Shown: in pieces, positions 12,194 to 24,204 of the stretch | Position numbering within the stretch: position 1 is the stretch's first letter | Layout of the letters: each line of letters opens with the position of its first letter | The notes under the pieces: generated by a model | Told to the model about the DNA's origin: nothing | The model's input: the letters and a program-made list of their open reading frames with translations, nothing else | The model's database searches: none | Translations under genes and position numbers: made by a program | Origin: Hydractinia symbiolongicarpus | Taxonomy: Eukaryota; Cnidaria; Hydrozoa; Anthoathecata; Hydractiniidae | NCBI RefSeq assembly: GCF_029227915.1 | Contig: NC_079882.1 | Location: 17,126,501-17,190,500, forward strand | Length of the DNA: 64,000 nucleotides | Reading direction: 5' to 3'

Positions 12194-12739
12194 GGACTTT
12201 ATTAGACTGCAAAAGGCCATATTACAGCCTTTATAGGACTGTGCACGTAGTTAAGAGTGTTGTAAAGCAACGGCGCCAATGAAAACGACTTGGGACGTTG
12301 TAGCGCATTGAGACTGGAAGGACAAGTCTAATGGTAACCTGCGCAGGCAGGTGAAACCACGTGATTTACGTATGAAGCCATTATTAGACTGCAAAAAGCC
12401 ATATTACAGCCTTTATAGGACTGTGCACGTAGTTAAGAGTGTTGTAAAGCAACGGCGCCAATGAAAACGACTTGGGACGTTGTAGCGCATTGAGACTGGA
12501 AGGACTAGGCCAATGGTAACCTGCGCAGACAGGTGAAACCACGTGATTTACGTGTGAGGCCTTTATTAGACTGCAAAAGGCCATATTACAGCCTTTATAG
12601 GACTGTGCAGGTAGTTAAGAGTGTTCTAAGGCCACGGCGCTAAGGAAAACCACTTGGAACGTTGTAGTGCACTGAGACTGGAAGGAATAGTCCAATGGTA
12701 ACCTGCGCAGGCAGATGGAACCACGTGATTTACGTGTGA
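12194..12739 (+). repeat. 3-monomer tandem duplication, copy 2 (546 bp)
   Basis: Immediate in-register repeat of 11,648-12,193, then the array resumes the order seen at 1,457 onward. The duplication and its junction are exactly in monomer phase. Confidence 0.9.
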
Positions 12740-13467
12740 GGACTTTATTAGACTGCAAAAGGCCATATTACAGCCTTTATAGGACTGTGCACGTAGTTAA
12801 GAGTGTTGTAAAGCAACGGCGCCAATGAAAACGACTTGGGACGTTGTAGCACATTGAGACTGGAAGGACTAGGCCAATGGTGACCTGCGCAGACCTGTGA
12901 AACCACGTGATTAACGTGTGAGACCTTTATTAGACTGCAAAGGGCCATATTACAGCCTTTATAGGACTGTGCACGTAGTTAAGAGTGTCTTAAGGCAACG
13001 GCGCTAATGAAAACGACTTGAAACGTTGTAGCACATTGAGACTGGAAGGACTAGGTCAATGGTGACCTGCGCAGACCTGTGAAACCACGTGATTAACGTG
13101 TGAGACCTTTATTAGACTGCAGAGGGCCATATTACAGCCTTTATAGGACTGTGCACGTAGTTAAGAGTGTCTTAAGGCAACGGCGCTAATGAAAACGACT
13201 TGAGACGTTGTAGCACATTGAGACTGGAAGGATTAGGCCAATTGTAACCTGCGCAGGCATGTGAAACCACGTGATTTACGTGGGAAGCCTTTATTAGACT
13301 GCAAAAGGCCATATTACAGCCTTTATAGGACTGTGCACGTAGTTAAGAGTGTTGTAAAGCAACGGCGCCAATGAAAACGACTTGGAACGTTGTAGCGCAT
13401 TGAGACTGGAAGGACTAGGCCAATGGTAACCTGCGCAGACAGGTGAAACCACGTGATTTACGTGTGA

Positions 13468-15651
13468 GGCCTTTATTAGACTGCAAAAGGCCATATTACA
13501 GCCTTTATAGGACTGTGCACGTAGTTCAGAGTTCTGTAAAGCAACAGCGCTAATGAAAACGACTTGGGAGGTTGTAGCGCATTGAGACTGGAACGACTAG
13601 TCCAATGGTAACCTGCACAGGCAGATGGAACCACGTGATTTACGTGTGAGGCCTCTATTAGACTGCAAAAGGCCAAATTACAGCCTTTATAGGACTGTGC
13701 ACGTAGTTAAGAGTGTTGTAAGGCAACAGCGCTAATGAAAACGACTTGGGACGTTGTAGCGCATTGAGACTGGAACAACTAGTCCAATGGTAACCTGCAC
13801 AGGCAGATGGAACCACGTGATTTACGTGTGAGGCCTTTTTTAGACTGCAAAAGACCAAACTACAGCCTTTATAGGACTGTGCACGTAGTTAAGAGTGTTG
13901 TAAGGCCACGGCGCTAAGGAAAACCACTTGGAACGTTGTAGTGCACTGAGACTGGAAGGAATAGTCCAATGGTAACCTGCACAGGCAGATGGAACCACGT
14001 GATTTACGTGTGAGGCCTCTATTAGACTGCAAAAGGCCAAATTACAGCCTTTATAGGACTGTGCACGTAGTTAAGAGTGTTGTAAGGCAACAGCGCTAAT
14101 GAAAACGACTTGGGACGTTGTAGCGCATTGAGACTGGAACAACTAGTCCAATGGTAACCTGCACAGGCAGATGGAACCACGTGATTTACGTGTGAGGCCT
14201 TTATTAGACTGCAAAAGACCAAACTACAGCCTTTATAGGACTGTGCACGTAGTTAAGAGTGTTGTAAGGCCACGGCGCTAAGGAAAACCACTTGGAACGT
14301 TGTAGTGCACTGAGACTGGAAGGAATAGTCCAATGGTAAACTGCGCAGGCAGATGGAACCACGTGATTTACGTGTGAGGACTTTATTAGACTGCAAAAGG
14401 CCATATTACAGCCTTTATAGGACTGTGCACGTAGTTAAGAGTGTTGTAAAGCAACGGCGCCAATGAAAACGACTTGGGACGTTGTAGCGCATTGAGACTG
14501 GAAGGACAAGTCTAATGGTAACCTGCGCAGGCAGGTGAAACCACGTGATTTACGTATGAAGCCATTATTAGACTGCAAAAAGCCATATTACAGCCTTTAT
14601 AGGACTGTGCACGTAGTTAAGAGTGTTGTAAAGCAACGGCGCCAATGAAAACGACTTGGGACGTTGTAGCGCATTGAGACTGGAAGGACTAGGCCAATGG
14701 TAACCTGCGCAGACAGGTGAAACCACGTGATTTACGTGTGAGGCCTTTATTAGACTGCAAAAGGCCATATTACAGCCTTTATAGGACTGTGCAGGTAGTT
14801 AAGAGTGTTCTAAGGCCACGGCGCTAAGGAAAACCACTTGGAACGTTGTAGTGCACTGAGACTGGAAGGAATAGTCCAATGGTAACCTGCGCAGGCAGAT
14901 GGAACCACGTGATTTACGTGTGAGGACTTTATTAGACTGCAAAAGGCCATATTACAGCCTTTATAGGACTGTGCACGTAGTTAAGAGTGTTGTAAAGCAA
15001 CGGCGCCAATGAAAACGACTTGGGACGTTGTAGCACATTGAGACTGGAAGGACTAGGCCAATGGTGACCTGCGCAGACCTGTGAAACCACGTGATTAACG
15101 TGTGAGACCTTTATTAGACTGCAAAGGGCCATATTACAGCCTTTATAGGACTGTGCACGTAGTTAAGAGTGTCTTAAGGCAACGGCGCTAATGAAAACGA
15201 CTTGAAACGTTGTAGCACATTGAGACTGGAAGGACTAGGTCAATGGTGACCTGCGCAGACCTGTGAAACCACGTGATTAACGTGTGAGACCTTTATTAGA
15301 CTGCAGAGGGCCATATTACAGCCTTTATAGGACTGTGCACGTAGTTAAGAGTGTCTTAAGGCAACGGCGCTAATGAAAACGACTTGAGACGTTGTAGCAC
15401 ATTGAGACTGGAAGGATTAGGCCAATTGTAACCTGCGCAGGCATGTGAAACCACGTGATTTACGTGGGAAGCCTTTATTAGACTGCAAAAGGCCATATTA
15501 CAGCCTTTATAGGACTGTGCACGTAGTTAAGAGTGTTGTAAAGCAACGGCGCCAATGAAAACGACTTGGAACGTTGTAGCGCATTGAGACTGGAAGGACT
15601 AGGCCAATGGTAACCTGCGCAGACAGGTGAAACCACGTGATTTACGTGTGA
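13468..15651 (+). repeat. 12-monomer HOR, unit 1 of second large copy
   Basis: Same twelve-monomer order as 1-2,184, displaced by 13,467 bp. It keeps the unit-1 diagnostic GTAAACTG (near 14,336), so unit 1 here pairs with unit 1 of the first block. The two-unit structure therefore existed before the large block was duplicated. Confidence 0.93.
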
Positions 15652-17387
15652 GGCCTTTATTAGACTGCAAAAGGCCATATTACAGCCTTTATAGGACTGT
15701 GCACGTAGTTCAGAGTTCTGTAAAGCAACAGCGCTAATGAAAACGACTTGGGAGGTTGTAGCGCATTGAGACTGGAACGACTAGTCCAATGGTAACCTGC
15801 ACAGGCAGATGGAACCACGTGATTTACGTGTGAGGCCTCTATTAGACTGCAAAAGGCCAAATTACAGCCTTTATAGGACTGTGCACGTAGTTAAGAGTGT
15901 TGTAAGGCAACAGCGCTAATGAAAACGACTTGGGACGTTGTAGCGCATTGAGACTGGAACAACTAGTCCAATGGTAACCTGCACAGGCAGATGGAACCAC
16001 GTGATTTACGTGTGAGGCCTTTTTTAGACTGCAAAAGACCAAACTACAGCCTTTATAGGACTGTGCACGTAGTTAAGAGTGTTGTAAGGCCACGGCGCTA
16101 AGGAAAACCACTTGGAACGTTGTAGTGCACTGAGACTGGAAGGAATAGTCCAATGGTAACCTGCACAGGCAGATGGAACCACGTGATTTACGTGTGAGGC
16201 CTCTATTAGACTGCAAAAGGCCAAATTACAGCCTTTATAGGACTGTGCACGTAGTTAAGAGTGTTGTAAGGCAACAGCGCTAATGAAAACGACTTGGGAC
16301 GTTGTAGCGCATTGAGACTGGAACAACTAGTCCAATGGTAACCTGCACAGGCAGATGGAACCACGTGATTTACGTGTGAGGCCTTTATTAGACTGCAAAA
16401 GACCAAACTACAGCCTTTATAGGACTGTGCACGTAGTTAAGAGTGTTGTAAGGCCACGGCGCTAAGGAAAACCACTTGGAACGTTGTAGTGCACTGAGAC
16501 TGGAAGGAATAGTCCAATGGTAACCTGCGCAGGCAGATGGAACCACGTGATTTACGTGTGAGGACTTTATTAGACTGCAAAAGGCCATATTACAGCCTTT
16601 ATAGGACTGTGCACGTAGTTAAGAGTGTTGTAAAGCAACGGCGCCAATGAAAACGACTTGGGACGTTGTAGCGCATTGAGACTGGAAGGACAAGTCTAAT
16701 GGTAACCTGCGCAGGCAGGTGAAACCACGTGATTTAAGTATGAAGCCATTATTAGACTGCAAAAAGCCATATTACAGCCTTTATAGGACTGTGCACGTAG
16801 TTAAGAGTGTTGTAAAGCAACGGCGCCAATGAAAACGACTTGGGACGTTGTAGCGCATTGAGACTGGAAGGACTAGGCCAATGGTAACCTGCGCAGACAG
16901 GTGAAACCACGTGATTTACGTGTGAGGCCTTTATTAGACTGCAAAAGGCCATATTACAGCCTTTATAGGACTGTGCAGGTAGTTAAGAGTGTTCTAAGGC
17001 CACGGCGCTAAGGAAAACCACTTGGAACGTTGTAGTGCACTGAGACTGGAAGGAATAGTCCAATGGTAACCTGCGCAGGCAGATGGAACCACGTGATTTA
17101 CGTGTGAGGACTTTATTAGACTGCAAAAGGCCATATTACAGCCTTTATAGGACTGTGCACGTAGTTAAGAGTGTTGTAAAGCAACGGCGCCAATGAAAAC
17201 GACTTGGGACGTTGTAGCACATTGAGACTGGAAGGACTAGGCCAATGGTGACCTGCGCAGACCTGTGAAACCACGTGATTAACGTGTGAGACCTTTATTA
17301 GACTGCAAAGGGCCATATTACAGCCTTTATAGGACTGTGCACGTAGTTAAGAGTGTCTTAAGGCAACGGCGCTAATGAAAACGACTT
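15652..17387 (+). repeat. 12-monomer HOR, unit 2 of second large copy (truncated)
   Basis: Matches 2,185-3,920, including the unit-2 diagnostic AAGTATG (near 16,736) and the same hybrid monomer switch near 17,387. The shared breakpoint is further evidence of duplication by descent. Confidence 0.9.
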
Positions 17388-17471
17388 GGGACGTTGTAGG
17401 GCATTGAGACTGTAAGGACTAGGCCAATGGTAACATACGCAGACAGGTGAAACCACGTGATTTACGTGTGA

Positions 17472-17652
17472 GGCCTTTATTAGACTGCAAAAGGCCATAT
17501 TACAGCCTTTATAGGACCGTGCACGTAGTTAAGAGTGTTCTAAGGCAACAGCGCTAATGAAAACGACTTGGACGTTGTAGCGCATTGAGACTGGAACAAC
17601 TAGTCCAATGGTAACCTGCACAGGCAGATGGAACCACGTGATTTACGTGTGA
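17472..17652 (+). repeat. 181-bp monomer with the same 1-bp deletion
   Basis: Paralogue of the monomer at 4,005-4,185, offset by 13,467 bp, with the identical single-base loss at 17,568-17,573. It serves as an inherited marker of the large duplication. Confidence 0.93.
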
Positions 17653-19472
17653 GGCCTATTTTAGACTGCAAAAGACCAAACTACAGCCTTTATAGGACTG
17701 TGCACGTAGTTAAGAGTGTTGTAAGGCCACGGCGCTAAGGAAAACCACTTGGAACGTTGTAGTGCACTGAGACTGGAAGGAATAGTCCAATGGTAACCTG
17801 CGCAGGCAGATGGAACCACGTGATTTACGTGTGAGGACTTTATTAGACTGCAAAAGGCCATATTACAGCCTTTATAGGACTGTGCACGTAGTTAAGAGTG
17901 TTGTAAAGCAACGGCGCCAATGAAAACGACTTGGGACGTTGTAGCGCATTGAGACTGGAAGGACAAGTCTAATGGTAACCTGCGCAGGCAGGTGAAACCA
18001 CGTGATTTAAGTATGAAGCCATTATTAGACTGCAAAAAGCCATATTACAGCCTTTATAGGACTGTGCACGTAGTTAAGAGTGTTGTAAAGCAACGGCGCC
18101 AATGAAAACGACTTGGGACGTTGTAGCGCATTGAGACTGGAAGGACTAGGCCAATGGTAACCTGCGCAGACAGGTGAAACCACGTGATTTACGTGTGAGG
18201 CCTTTATTAGACTGCAAAAGGCCATATTACAGCCTTTATAGGACTGTGCAGGTAGTTAAGAGTGTTCTAAGGCCACGGCGCTAAGGAAAACCACTTGGAA
18301 CGTTGTAGTGCACTGAGACTGGAAGGAATAGTCCAATGGTAACCTGCGCAGGCAGATGGAACCACGTGATTTACGTGTGAGGACTTTATTAGACTGCAAA
18401 AGGCCATATTACAGCCTTTATAGGACTGTGCACGTAGTTAAGAGTGTTGTAAAGCAACGGCGCCAATGAAAACGACTTGGGACGTTGTAGCACATTGAGA
18501 CTGGAAGGACTAGGCCAATGGTGACCTGCGCAGACCTGTGAAACCACGTGATTAACGTGTGAGACCTTTATTAGACTGCAAAGGGCCATATTACAGCCTT
18601 TATAGGACTGTGCACGTAGTTAAGAGTGTCTTAAGGCAACGGCGCTAATGAAAACGACTTGGGACGTTGTAGGGCATTGAGACTGTGAGGACTAGGCCAA
18701 TGGTAACATACGCAGACAGGTGAAACCACGTGATTTACGTGTGAGGCCTTTATTAGACTGCAAAAGGCCATATTACAGCCTTTATAGGACTGTGCAGGTA
18801 GTTAAGAGTGTTCTATGGCCACGGCGCTAAGGAAAACCACTTGGAACGTTGTAGTGCACTCAGACTGGAAGGAATAGTCCAATGGTAACCTGCGCAGGCA
18901 GATGGAACCACGTGATTTACGTGTGAGGACTTTATTAGACTGCAAAAGGCCATATTACAGCCTTTATAGGACCGTGCACGTAGTTAAGAGTGTTGTAAGG
19001 CAACAGCGCTAATGAAAACGACTTGGGAGGTTGTAGCGCATTGAGACTGGAACAACTAGTCCAATGGTAACCTGCACAGGCAGATGGAACCACGTGATTT
19101 ACGTGTGAGGCCTATTTTAGACTGCAAAAGACCAAACTACAGCCTTTATAGGACTGTGCACGTAGTTAAGAGTGTTGTAAGGCCACGGCGCTAAGGAAAA
19201 CCACTTGGAACGTTGTAGTGCACTGAGACTGGAAGGAATAGTCCAATGGTAACCTGCACAGGCAGATGGAACCACGTGATTTACGTGTGAGGACTTTATT
19301 AGACTGCAAAAGGCCATATTACAGCCTTTATAGGACTGTGCACGTAGTTAAGAGTGTTGTAAAGCAACGGCGCCAATGAAAACGACTTGGGACGTTGTAG
19401 CGCATTGAGACTGGAAGGACTAGTCTAATGGTAACCTGCGCAGGCAGGTGAAAGCACGTGATTTACGTATGA

Positions 19473-21838
19473 AGCCATTATTAGACTGCAAAAGGCCATA
19501 TTACAGCCTTTATAGGACTGTGCACGTAGTTCAGAGTTCTGTAAAGCAACAGCGCTAATGAAAACGACTTGTGAGGTTGTAGCGCATTGAGACCTGAACG
19601 ACTAGTCCAATGGTAACCTGCACAGGCAGATGGAACCACGTGATTTAAGTGTGAGGCCTCTATTAGACTGCAAAAGGCCATATTACAGCCTTTATAGGAC
19701 TGTGCACGTAGTTAAGAGTGTTGTAAGGAAACAGCGCTAATAAAAACGACTTGGGACGTTGTAGGGCATTGAGACTGTAAGGACTAGGCCAATGGTAACA
19801 TACGCAGACAGGTGAAACCACGTGATTTACGTGTGAGGCCTTTATTAGACTGCAAAAGGCCATATTACAGCCTTTATAGGACTGTGCAGGTAGTTAAGAG
19901 TGTTCTATGGCCACGGCGCTAAGGAAAACCACTTGGAACGTTGTAGTGCACTCAGACTGGAAGGAATAGTCCAATGGTAACCTGCGCAGGCAGATGGAAC
20001 GACGTGATTTACGTGTGAGGACTTTATTAGACTGCAAAAGGCCATATTACAGCCTTTATAGGACCGTGCACGTAGTTAAGAGTGTTGTAAAGCAACGGCG
20101 CCATTGAAAACGACTTGGGACGTTGTAGCACATTGAGACTGGAAGGACTAGGCCAATGGTGACCTGCGCAGACCTGTGAAACCACGTGATTAACGTGTGA
20201 GACCTTTATTAGACTGCAAAGGGCCATATTACAGCCTTTATAGGACTGTGCACGTAGTTAAGAGTGTCTTAAGGCAACGGCGCTAATGAAAACGACTTGG
20301 GACGTTGTAGGGCATTGAGACTGTAAGGACTAGGCCAATGGTAACATACGCAGACAGGTGAAACCACGTGATTTACGTGTGAGGCCTTTATTAGACTGCA
20401 AAAGGCCATATTACAGCCTTTATAGGACTGTGCAGGTAGTTAAGAGTGTTCTATGGCCACGGCGCTAAGGAAAACCACTTGGAACGTTGTAGTGCACTCA
20501 GACTGGAAGGAATAGTCCAATGGTAACCTGCGCAGGCAGATGGAACCACGTGATTTACGTGTGAGGACTTTATTAGACTGCAAAAGGCCATATTACAGCC
20601 TTTATAGGACCGTGCACGTAGTTAAGAGTGTTGTAAGGCAACAGCGCTAATGAAAACGACTTGGGAGGTTGTAGCGCATTGAGACTGGAACAACTAGTCC
20701 AATGGTAACCTGCACAGGCAGATGGAACCACGTGATTTACGTGTGAGGCCTTTTTTAGACTGCAAAAGACCAAACTACAGCCTTTATAGGACTGTGCACG
20801 TAGTTAAGAGTGTTGTAAGGCCACGGCGCTAAGGAAAACCACTTGGAACGTTGTAGTGCACTGAGACTGGAAGGAATAGTCCAATGGTAACCTGCACAGG
20901 CAGATGGAACCACGTGATTTACGTGTGAGGACTTTATTAGACTGCAAAAGGCCATATTACAGCCTTTATAGGACTGTGCACGTAGTTAAGAGTGTTGTAA
21001 ACCAACGGCGCCAATGAAAACGACTTGGGACGTTGTAGCGCATTGAGACTGGAAGGACTAGTCTAATGGTAACCTGCGCAGGCAGGTGAAAGCACGTGAT
21101 TTACGTATGAAGCCATTATTAGACTGCAAAAGGCCATATTACAGCCTTTATAGGACTGTGCACGTAGTTCAGAGTTCTGTAAAGCAACAGCGCTAATGAA
21201 AACGACTTGTGAGGTTGTAGCGCATTGAGACCTGAACGACTAGTCCAATGGTAACCTGCACAGGCAGATGGAACCACGTGATTTAAGTGTGAGGCCTCTA
21301 TTAGACTGGAAAAGGCCATATTACAGCCTTTATAGGACTGTGCACGTAGTTAAGAGTGTTGTAAGGAAACAGCGCTAATAAAAACGACTTGGGACGTTGT
21401 AGGGCATTGAGACTGTAAGGACTAGGCCAATGGTAACATACGCAGACAGGTGAAACCACGTGATTTACGTGTGAGGCCTTTATTAGACTGCAAAAGGCCA
21501 TATTACAGCCTTTATAGGACTGTGCAGGTAGTTAAGAGTGTTCTATGGCCACGGCGCTAAGGAAAACCACTTGGAACGTTGTAGTGCACTCAGACTGGAA
21601 GGAATAGTCCAATGGTAACCTGCGCAGGCAGATGGAACGACGTGATTTACGTGTGAGGACTTTATTAGACTGCAAAAGGCCATATTACAGCCTTTATAGG
21701 ACCGTGCACGTAGTTAAGAGTGTTGTAAAGCAACGGCGCCATTGAAAACGACTTGGGACGTTGTAGCGCATTGAGACTGGAAGGACTAGTCTAATGGTAA
21801 CCTGCGCAGGCAGGTGAAAGCACGTGATTTACGTATGA
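19473..21838 (+). repeat. 13-monomer HOR, unit 1, second large copy
   Basis: Same 9+4 composition as 6,006-8,371. The phase chosen for the unit start is arbitrary; similarity at the 2,366-bp offset begins somewhat upstream, at about 19,385. Confidence 0.92.
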
Positions 21839-24204
21839 AGCCATTATTAGACTGCAAAAGGCCATATTACAGCCTTTATAGGACTGTGCACGTAGTTCAG
21901 AGTTCTGTAAAGCAACAGCGCTAATGAAAACGACTTGTGAGGTTGTAGCGCATTGAGACCTGAACGACTAGTCCAATGGTAACCTGCACAGGCAGATGGA
22001 ACCACGTGATTTAAGTGTGAGGCCTCTATTAGACTGCAAAAGGCCATATTACAGCCTTTATAGGACTGTGCACGTAGTTAAGAGTGTTGTAAGGAAACAG
22101 CGCTAATAAAAACGACTTGGGACGTTGTAGGGCATTGAGACTGTAAGGACTAGGCCAATGGTAACATACGCAGACAGGTGAAACCACGTGATTTACGTGT
22201 GAGGCCTTTATTAGACTGCAAAAGGCCATATTACAGCCTTTATAGGACTGTGCAGGTAGTTAAGAGTGTTCTATGGCCACGGCGCTAAGGAAAACCACTT
22301 GGAACGTTGTAGTGCACTCAGACTGGAAGGAATAGTCCAATGGTAACCTGCGCAGGCAGATGGAACGACGTGATTTACGTGTGAGGACTTTATTAGACTG
22401 CAAAAGGCCATATTACAGCCTTTATAGGACCGTGCACGTAGTTAAGAGTGTTGTAAAGCAACGGCGCCATTGAAAACGACTTGGGACGTTGTAGCACATT
22501 GAGACTGGAAGGACTAGGCCAATGGTGACCTGCGCAGACCTGTGAAACCACGTGATTAACGTGTGAGACCTTTATTAGACTGCAAAGGGCCATATTACAG
22601 CCTTTATAGGACTGTGCACGCAGTTAAGAGTGTCTTAAGGCAACGGCGCTAATGAAAACGACTTGGGACGTTGTAGGGCATTGAGACTGTAAGGACTAGG
22701 CCAATGGTAACATACGCAGACAGGTGAAACCACGTGATTTACGTGTGAGGCCTTTATTAGACTGCAAAAGGCCATATTACAGCCTTTATAGGACTGTGCA
22801 GGTAGTTAAGAGTGTTCTATGGCCACGGCGCTAAGGAAAACCACTTGGAACGTTGTAGTGCACTCAGACTGGAAGGAATAGTCCAATGGTAACCTGCGCA
22901 GGCAGATGGAACCACGTGATTTACGTGTGAGGACTTTATTAGACTGCAAAAGGCCATATTACAGCCTTTATAGGACCGTGCACGTAGTTAAGAGTGTTGT
23001 AAGGCAACAGCGCTAATGAAAACGACTTGGGAGGTTGTAGCGCTTTGAGACTGGAACAACTAGTCCAATGGTAACCTGCACAGGCAGATGGAACCACGTG
23101 ATTTACGTGTGAGGCCTTTTTTAGACTGCAAAAGACCAAACTACAGCCTTTATAGGACTGTGCACGTAGTTAAGAGTGTTGTAAGGCCACGGCGCTAAGG
23201 AAAACCACTTGGAACGTTGTAGTGCACTGAGACTGGAAGGAATAGTCCAATGGTAACCTGCACAGGCAGATGGAACCACGTGATTTACGTGTGAGGACTT
23301 TATTAGACTGCAAAAGGCCATATTACAGCCTTTATAGGACTGTGCACGTAGTTAAGAGTGTTGTAAACCAACGGCGCCAATGAAAACGACTTGGGACGTT
23401 GTAGCGCATTGAGACTGGAAGGACTAGTCTAATGGTAACCTGCGCAGGCAGGTGAAAGCACGTGATTTACGTATGAAGCCATTATTAGACTGCAAAAGGC
23501 CATATTACAGCCTTTATAGGACTGTGCACGTAGTTCAGAGTTCTGTAAAGCAACAGCGCTAATGAAAACGACTTGTGAGGTTGTAGCGCATTGAGACCTG
23601 AACGACTAGTCCAATGGTAACCTGCACAGGCAGATGGAACCACGTGATTTAAGTGTGAGGCCTCTATTAGACTGGAAAAGGCCATATTACAGCCTTTATA
23701 GGACTGTGCACGTAGTTAAGAGTGTTGTAAGGAAACAGCGCTAATAAAAACGACTTGGGACGTTGTAGGGCATTGAGACTGTAAGGACTAGGCCAATGGT
23801 AACATACGCAGACAGGTGAAACCACGTGATTTACGTGTGAGGCCTTTATTAGACTGCAAAAGGCCATATTACAGCCTTTATAGGACTGTGCAGGTAGTTA
23901 AGAGTGTTCTATGGCCACGGCGCTAAGGAAAACCACTTGGAACGTTGTAGTGCACTCAGACTGGAAGGAATAGTCCAATGGTAACCTGCGCAGGCAGATG
24001 GAACGACGTGATTTACGTGTGAGGACTTTATTAGACTGCAAAAGGCCATATTACAGCCTTTATAGGACCGTGCACGTAGTTAAGAGTGTTGTAAAGCAAC
24101 GGCGCCATTGAAAACGACTTGGGACGTTGTAGCGCATTGAGACTGGAAGGACTAGTCTAATGGTAACCTGCGCAGGCAGGTGAAAGCACGTGATTTACGT
24201 ATGA
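21839..24204 (+). repeat. 13-monomer HOR, unit 2, second large copy
   Basis: Complete unit. It shares GTGCACGCAG (near 22,615) and CGCTTTGAG (near 23,041) with unit 3 but not with unit 1, so units 2 and 3 are the closer pair. Unlike its counterpart in the first large copy it is not truncated. Confidence 0.92.

Larger units (their letters stand above)
10266..13467 (+). repeat. Spacer segment of rearranged monomers between the large copies
   Basis: About 17.6 monomers built from types also found in the 12-monomer HOR, in a different order. Several are hybrids: the monomer around 10,745-10,920 starts as the GCAGGTAG/GGCCACGG type and ends with GGACAAGTCTAATGG, and the one around 11,284-11,465 joins a GCCAATG front to a CGACTAGTCC tail. 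It includes the 3-monomer duplication described separately. Confidence 0.85.
13468..23732 (+). repeat. Large satellite segmental duplication, copy 2
   Basis: Second copy of the block at 1-10,265, offset by 13,467 bp, which is 74 monomers minus the shared 1-bp deletion. The 1-bp deletion (TTGGAC for TTGGGAC) is at 17,568, exactly 13,467 bp from its partner at 4,101. After 23,732 this copy continues into a further unit of the 13-monomer HOR, while copy 1 switches to other monomer types, so the flanks differ. The offset may be one period of a very long HOR; a third copy outside the window would show that. Confidence 0.95.
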
